NCBI GenBank assembly: GCA_947442505.1
Contig: CANEVR010000005.1
Coordinates: 1-64,000, forward strand
Source: Flavobacteriales bacterium
Lineage (GTDB): Bacteria > Bacteroidota > Bacteroidia > Flavobacteriales_D > Sanyastnellaceae
Direction: 5' to 3'
Length of the DNA stretch: 64,000 nucleotides
Below the pieces are notes generated by a model. The model was given only the letters and a program-made list of their open reading frames with translations. It was not told the DNA's origin and did not search any database. The translations under genes were made by a program, and so were the position numbers. Below are positions 61,601 to 64,000 of the stretch, piece by piece; within the stretch, counting starts at the first letter, position 1, and every line of letters begins with the position of its first letter.

Positions 61601-64000
61601 ATTGGGCTCGCCACCTCCCCAGTTTGTGTATGTCACAGCCGATGAATTTGACCATTCCCAGCCTCCGCTTGGTTCGCTGTAAAAAGGAGAATTCAAATTT
61701 TGATACAACCCAAACCACAACATTTCTCCATTAGTAAAATCTGCAATAGCACTATTTTCTTCCACGGTCGTGATTGTTGCCAAATAAACTTGATCACTAT
61801 TAATTGATTCAACCCAATTTCTCAATGCATTCCATCCACTAAAAAAATTCTGCGTTACATAGTAATAATGTCCTGAATATTCACCAACTAAAACCAATTC
61901 TGATATTTGCGGCAGATATGAATCAGTCAAATCAATCCCATTTTGACTGTATTCCAAATTCAAGATTTGAGTTTCACCTGAACAAGTTGAATCAGAAATT
62001 GCTGCAATCTCACAAGTCAACAATGGCTCCACCGACAAAGTCAAAGTCACTGTGGAATCACAACCTGTTGCTGAACTAAACACCTCCGTGTACGTTCCTG
62101 CGGTGGTCAAAGTTTGTGCCCCCAAAGTATAGGTTTCTCCTTCGATGATGGTAGCGCTGATGGCATTGGTAACACCAGGTGTGACCGTGATGGTTACTTC
62201 GTCAGTGCAACTGTTGGTGCCGTCACTAAAAACACAGCTGTAAGTAGTGGTGGTGTCCGGCGATAGCGTCACTGATGCATTGGATACTCCTGTTGACCAT
62301 GTATACTGGTTATCCGTCACCACACTTCCTCCCCCGCGATTCCACAACACAGCACTGGCGGAAGTTACACTCTCCCCTGCTATCGTTGCCGATCCTCCTA
62401 TTCCTCCATACAAAACAAAATCAGTTCCGTTGTGCACGACACTGTTCCAATAATCATCTGATGACGAACCCGCGTTGACCGATGAATGAACTGTGAGGTT
62501 GTCATTGAATTCAACAAATGAAGCGTCCAATCCGCCGTTGGTCTGGCCACTGTAGGTGCCCACAACACCCCATTTGCCATTCCCTCGGGCTAGACCATAG
62601 AAATAGGTATCGCCTGTACTCGTTTCATGCCCCACCACCTGCAAGGGAACCCCTGCTGGCGAATATTGGGCTAAAAAACCTCTGTACGTTGCCGCTGATG
62701 GCAATTCCAATGTTTGTCCATTGGTAGAATAGAATACTGCCGCATTTCCTTTGTAATAGCCGCAAATCCATGGATTGCCATTGGCATCAATGGCTACATC
62801 ACTGCCTTGTGTCAATGACCCGACACCATCTCCTACATTACCAAACGACTGTCCCCATTGGTAAACGCCATTGGTGTTCAATTTGATGATACAGCCCAAG
62901 CCGATTCCAGGATTGAAAATATTGGAGGCACTGCCATTGGCATCAATGTACTGAGCTGAGGTGCCGTTGCTCCATGAGCGGAAACTGGTGGTCATGTAAA
63001 TATTGTCGTTGTCATCTAATGCAATGCTTGCCAAACCTGTATCGCGGTTGTAGATGCTTCCTTTCCACAAAATATTGCCATTGGCATCAAATTTTACAAT
63101 CAAACCCGAACCATAATTGGAGCCAAAAGAACTAATGCCTGTACTACCATTGGGCCCAAAAATGGTGACCGCAAAGGAGGATGGGCAGCAACCGTTAAAT
63201 CCACCCGTAACAATAGGATTGCCGCTGTTGTCCAGCGCAACACCATTGAAACCATCATTGGAAGTCCCACGGCAAGAAGCTCCCCAAACTACTGCTCCAG
63301 CCGAATTGAGTTTAACCAAAAAACCATCTTGGTGGTTTACGTTGTTGGTAGAAGTGTAGGGAGCGGTAAAACTACCAGATGTTCCATTGATGGTAAAAGT
63401 TTGGTTGTAACGACCTACCCAATAAACATTGCCCGCGGCATCTACCGCCATGGAATATGGATAATCTTGTTCACCCGATGAACCACCTTTTATGGCCCAC
63501 TGAACAACCCCGCAACTGTTGTACTTCACCAAAAATGCATCCCGATTGCCAGAGCTGGTCAATGTTGTATTTCCAATTGTAATGGAACCGGTAAAGGTTC
63601 CAGTGGTGTAATAATTCCCTTGCTCATCATAAACCACTTTGTGCGCGCCTTGGGCATTGTTGCCACTGGATTTCACCGCAGGAGAGAAACAATTGGACTG
63701 ATTGGATTGCCCCGGCGTGGCGCTCAGGGTAATGCTTTGTCCAGCACAAATGGTGGTGGGCACAGTCGCTATTTGTCCCAAATTACAACCCACCGATGTT
63801 GAGGTGGTGGTGTAAAGTTGTTGGATTTCGTTTTCTGCAAGTGATCGATTATAAATGGAAACATTATCAATTACTCCATTAAAAAAAGCAGCGTTACTGG
63901 AAAAAGTGGAACCGAAAAATGCAAAATTAGAGGGATTAACTATCGTATTCACAACAGAAACATTGACTAAATTTCCATTTATATAAGTAGATAGTGTATT
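58604..64000 (-). CDS. Giant mosaic T9SS adhesin with lectin domains (5' end outside window)
   Basis: At least 1798 codons are open; the frame continues past the right edge, so the N-terminus is missing. In protein order: the end of a LamG domain (64000-63790); SBBP-like beta-propeller repeats (DGFLVKLNSAGAVVWG..., to about 62260); Ig/PKD-like segments. A C-type lectin domain follows (about 61910-61490) with EPN at 61602-61610 and WND nearby, the Ca2+ site of mannose-type lectins. Next is a MopE-type acidic motif (DCNDDDAQANPG), a permuted LamG (about 60925-60288), a second MopE-type motif and a PPC-like domain. Last comes a T9SS sorting domain (YSIYPNPTATGSFVL...). It is probably a surface adhesin. 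Two palindromic repeats are translated near its end. Confidence 0.88.
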   Translation of the reverse strand, partial: NTLSTYINGNLVNVSVVNTIVNPSNFAFFGSTFSSNAAFFNGVIDNVSIYNRSLAENEIQQLYTTTSTSVGCNLGQIATVPTTICAGQSITLSATPGQSNQSNCFSPAVKSSGNNAQGAHKVVYDEQGNYYTTGTFTGSITIGNTTLTSSGNRDAFLVKYNSCGVVQWAIKGGSSGEQDYPYSMAVDAAGNVYWVGRYNQTFTINGTSGSFTAPYTSTNNVNHQDGFLVKLNSAGAVVWGASCRGTSNDGFNGVALDNSGNPIVTGGFNGCCPSSFAVTIFGPNGSTGISSFGSNYGSGLIVKFDANGNILWKGSIYNRDTGLASIALDDNDNIYMTTSFRSWSNGTSAQYIDANGSASNIFNPGIGLGCIIKLNTNGVYQWGQSFGNVGDGVGSLTQGSDVAIDANGNPWICGYYKGNAAVFYSTNGQTLELPSAATYRGFLAQYSPAGVPLQVVGHETSTGDTYFYGLARGNGKWGVVGTYSGQTNGGLDASFVEFNDNLTVHSSVNAGSSSDDYWNSVVHNGTDFVLYGGIGGSATIAGESVTSASAVLWNRGGGSVVTDNQYTWSTGVSNASVTLSPDTTTTYSCVFSDGTNSCTDEVTITVTPGVTNAISATIIEGETYTLGAQTLTTAGTYTEVFSSATGCDSTVTLTLSVEPLLTCEIAAISDSTCSGETQILNLEYSQNGIDLTDSYLPQISELVLVGEYSGHYYYVTQNFFSGWNALRNWVESINSDQVYLATITTVEENSAIADFTNGEMLWFGLYQNLNSPFYSEPSGGWEWSNSSAVTYTNWGGGEPNHFAGGGNENCAVINSAHGIGKWNDVQEGYYLRGVVETEVLLNSSSDQFGWSTGATTPTISVSPTETTTYTATVTTATQTCTDSITITVNPLLDWYADADGDGFGDPNNVVQDCNQLDGFVTDNSDCNDDDAQANPGAEEICDNNRDDNCDGQVDENCTLLGCTEPSACNFDPLANTDDNSCVLPQPEICNSLDDNCDGDIDEGIINTYYLDNDGDGYGDLLQPVTAGSGSLNVQNSFVFYLPGSTSAIQNSNAWHHIALTKNGSQGKYYVDGILKVTANFENVPYIWNSILLGATQGCVNCSPVPNLLGKIDELRVSNVVRSQAEIIGSYNSNQPYVADANTIGLFHFESQNSNSIINGVGSNAVGYGNVGLQSGKFGNAQYFDGIDDYVRWTQTIPVNNMTVEFWYQSEDLSATLLMLEYAYNTGINLGSQSTTISSPCLAPPGYVSNANDCNDDDAQANPGTEEICDNQMDDNCDGQVDENCAILGCTDPGACNFDPLANTDDNSCILPQPEICDGLDNNCNNQIDEGLAPTSVNAVAFTTSIYPVCVGNNIRSANLNNGVNSPAIEGNGNDLWYSFTAQYNTFRAGLSAATGDNDIRLFAVSAGGCLTLLETEHEATTGNQTLLTDQLTVGQIYYVAVHNISGPMNTSAKICFSHLTSSTCDHYYSNNTGIYTSVCNSFKAQYRANAVAYTFEVLSATQNGVNQNITPWTYTTPTSNTVVARLGTLLPPNQGTSPIVYTMRVPVFYSLFDAAGNFENLYAQATSTCTTILNAQPTIALRNSDRCPISKSINSTIAPDRTVCGAMRYDWEFTQVLPTAGTAQVVQGGAYASAFFLSNIPGIAAGNTYNVRVRPVHTSGTVGNWGTVQCLRIGNAGMILENHPVQTAQALVRTPLLSLRAGGEMNASYSIYPNPTATGSFVLQYKGSRRGEWIFAQEPNTTESTSAQELVMMDITGKVVFKTNVVVNSNPIEIKFGDLASGIYVVLVGEERMRLVIQ
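58792..58813. repeat. GGGCGAAT...ATTCGCCC palindrome translated in the sorting domain
   Basis: The 22-mer differs by one base from the two intergenic copies at 29706 and 29761. Here it is read in frame as part of SRRGEWIFAQE within the T9SS domain of the adhesin. Confidence 0.75.
58891..58956 (-). repeat. Composite palindromic element, copy D, inside the adhesin gene
   Basis: The 66-bp copy (22 codons, frame-preserving) has the same parts as copies A-C. It is translated as HPVQTAQALVRTPLLSLRAG between the last extracellular domain and the T9SS sorting domain. Its inner stem CGC-GAA-GCG replaces the CCAC-TTC-GTGG type of copies B and C. Confidence 0.8.
60016..61229. repeat. Intragenic 233-bp direct repeat (MopE-type motif)
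   Basis: Bases 60016-60248 and 60997-61229 are closely similar without length change and encode the two copies of the DCNDDDAQANPG...DNCDGQVDENC...ACNFDPLANTDDNSC motif of the adhesin. Confidence 0.85.

Noticed and set aside
58959-63802. Many plus-strand open frames of 60-137 codons across the adhesin gene
   Set aside because: They are antisense shadows of the repetitive, codon-biased adhesin reading frame; none has a recognisable domain.

Overview
This 64 kb window looks like chromosomal DNA of a member of the Bacteroidota, most likely Flavobacteriales or a close relative. The signs are type IX secretion (T9SS) C-terminal sorting domains, carboxypeptidase-regulatory-type TonB-dependent receptors, an S46 dipeptidyl-peptidase, DUF2851, FISUMP and MopE-type domains, a Bacteroidota-style ccm cluster, and TAnnTTTG -7 promoter elements with little Shine-Dalgarno use. 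No rRNA, complete tRNA, CRISPR array, transposase or prophage gene was seen.

Layout. 1-7.1 kb: a 185-bp-period repeat, a T9SS cargo protein, a PspC-like protein with a DUF2851 protein, and a 1153-aa PNGase F-like T9SS protein carrying an inserted LamG domain. 7.1-10.7 kb: pirin, an S4 RNA-binding protein and a TonB-dependent receptor. 10.8-15.9 kb: ccmBCDEF, a cytochrome c maturation operon. 16-19 kb: OxyR and a MORN/YwqK-repeat protein. 19.2-21.7 kb: a persulfide/sulfite operon (rhodanese, persulfide dioxygenase-rhodanese fusion, TauE exporter). 21.8-26.2 kb: a peptidase operon (subtilase, barrel-like protein, DPP11). 26.2-29.4 kb: an accessory stretch with an SRPBCC protein, an orphan MNT nucleotidyltransferase, a HigBA toxin-antitoxin pair and a FISUMP protein. 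29.4-35.5 kb: a repeat-rich spacer, smpB, aat, a Nudix hydrolase, an ECF sigma/anti-sigma/PDZ unit and YigZ. 35.5-39 kb: a WbpM/FlaA1-type dehydratase and a thiolase. 39-51.1 kb: a 1492-aa exported protein of unknown function facing a natA-natB-ppx-tamB operon. 51.2-58.4 kb: a nucleotide-sugar operon (ugd, UXS, WbpD-like acetyltransferase, TviB-like dehydrogenase, a TonB receptor, rfbB). 58.6-64 kb: a giant mosaic T9SS adhesin running off the right edge.

The most unusual structure is a set of short palindromic repeats. One composite element (ACCACCCC, hairpin, CCCCTCCT, hairpin, AGGAGGGG) occurs four times with compensating changes in its stems. Three copies are intergenic. The fourth is exactly 66 bp and is translated in frame inside the adhesin, just before its T9SS sorting domain. 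A second palindrome (GGGCGAAT...ATTCGCCC) is intergenic twice and translated once in the sorting domain of the same gene. Two further observations stand out. Seven genes have a TAnnTTTG element ending only 4-6 nt before the ATG, which suggests leaderless mRNAs. A LamG domain in the adhesin appears circularly permuted and inserted inside a MopE-type motif.
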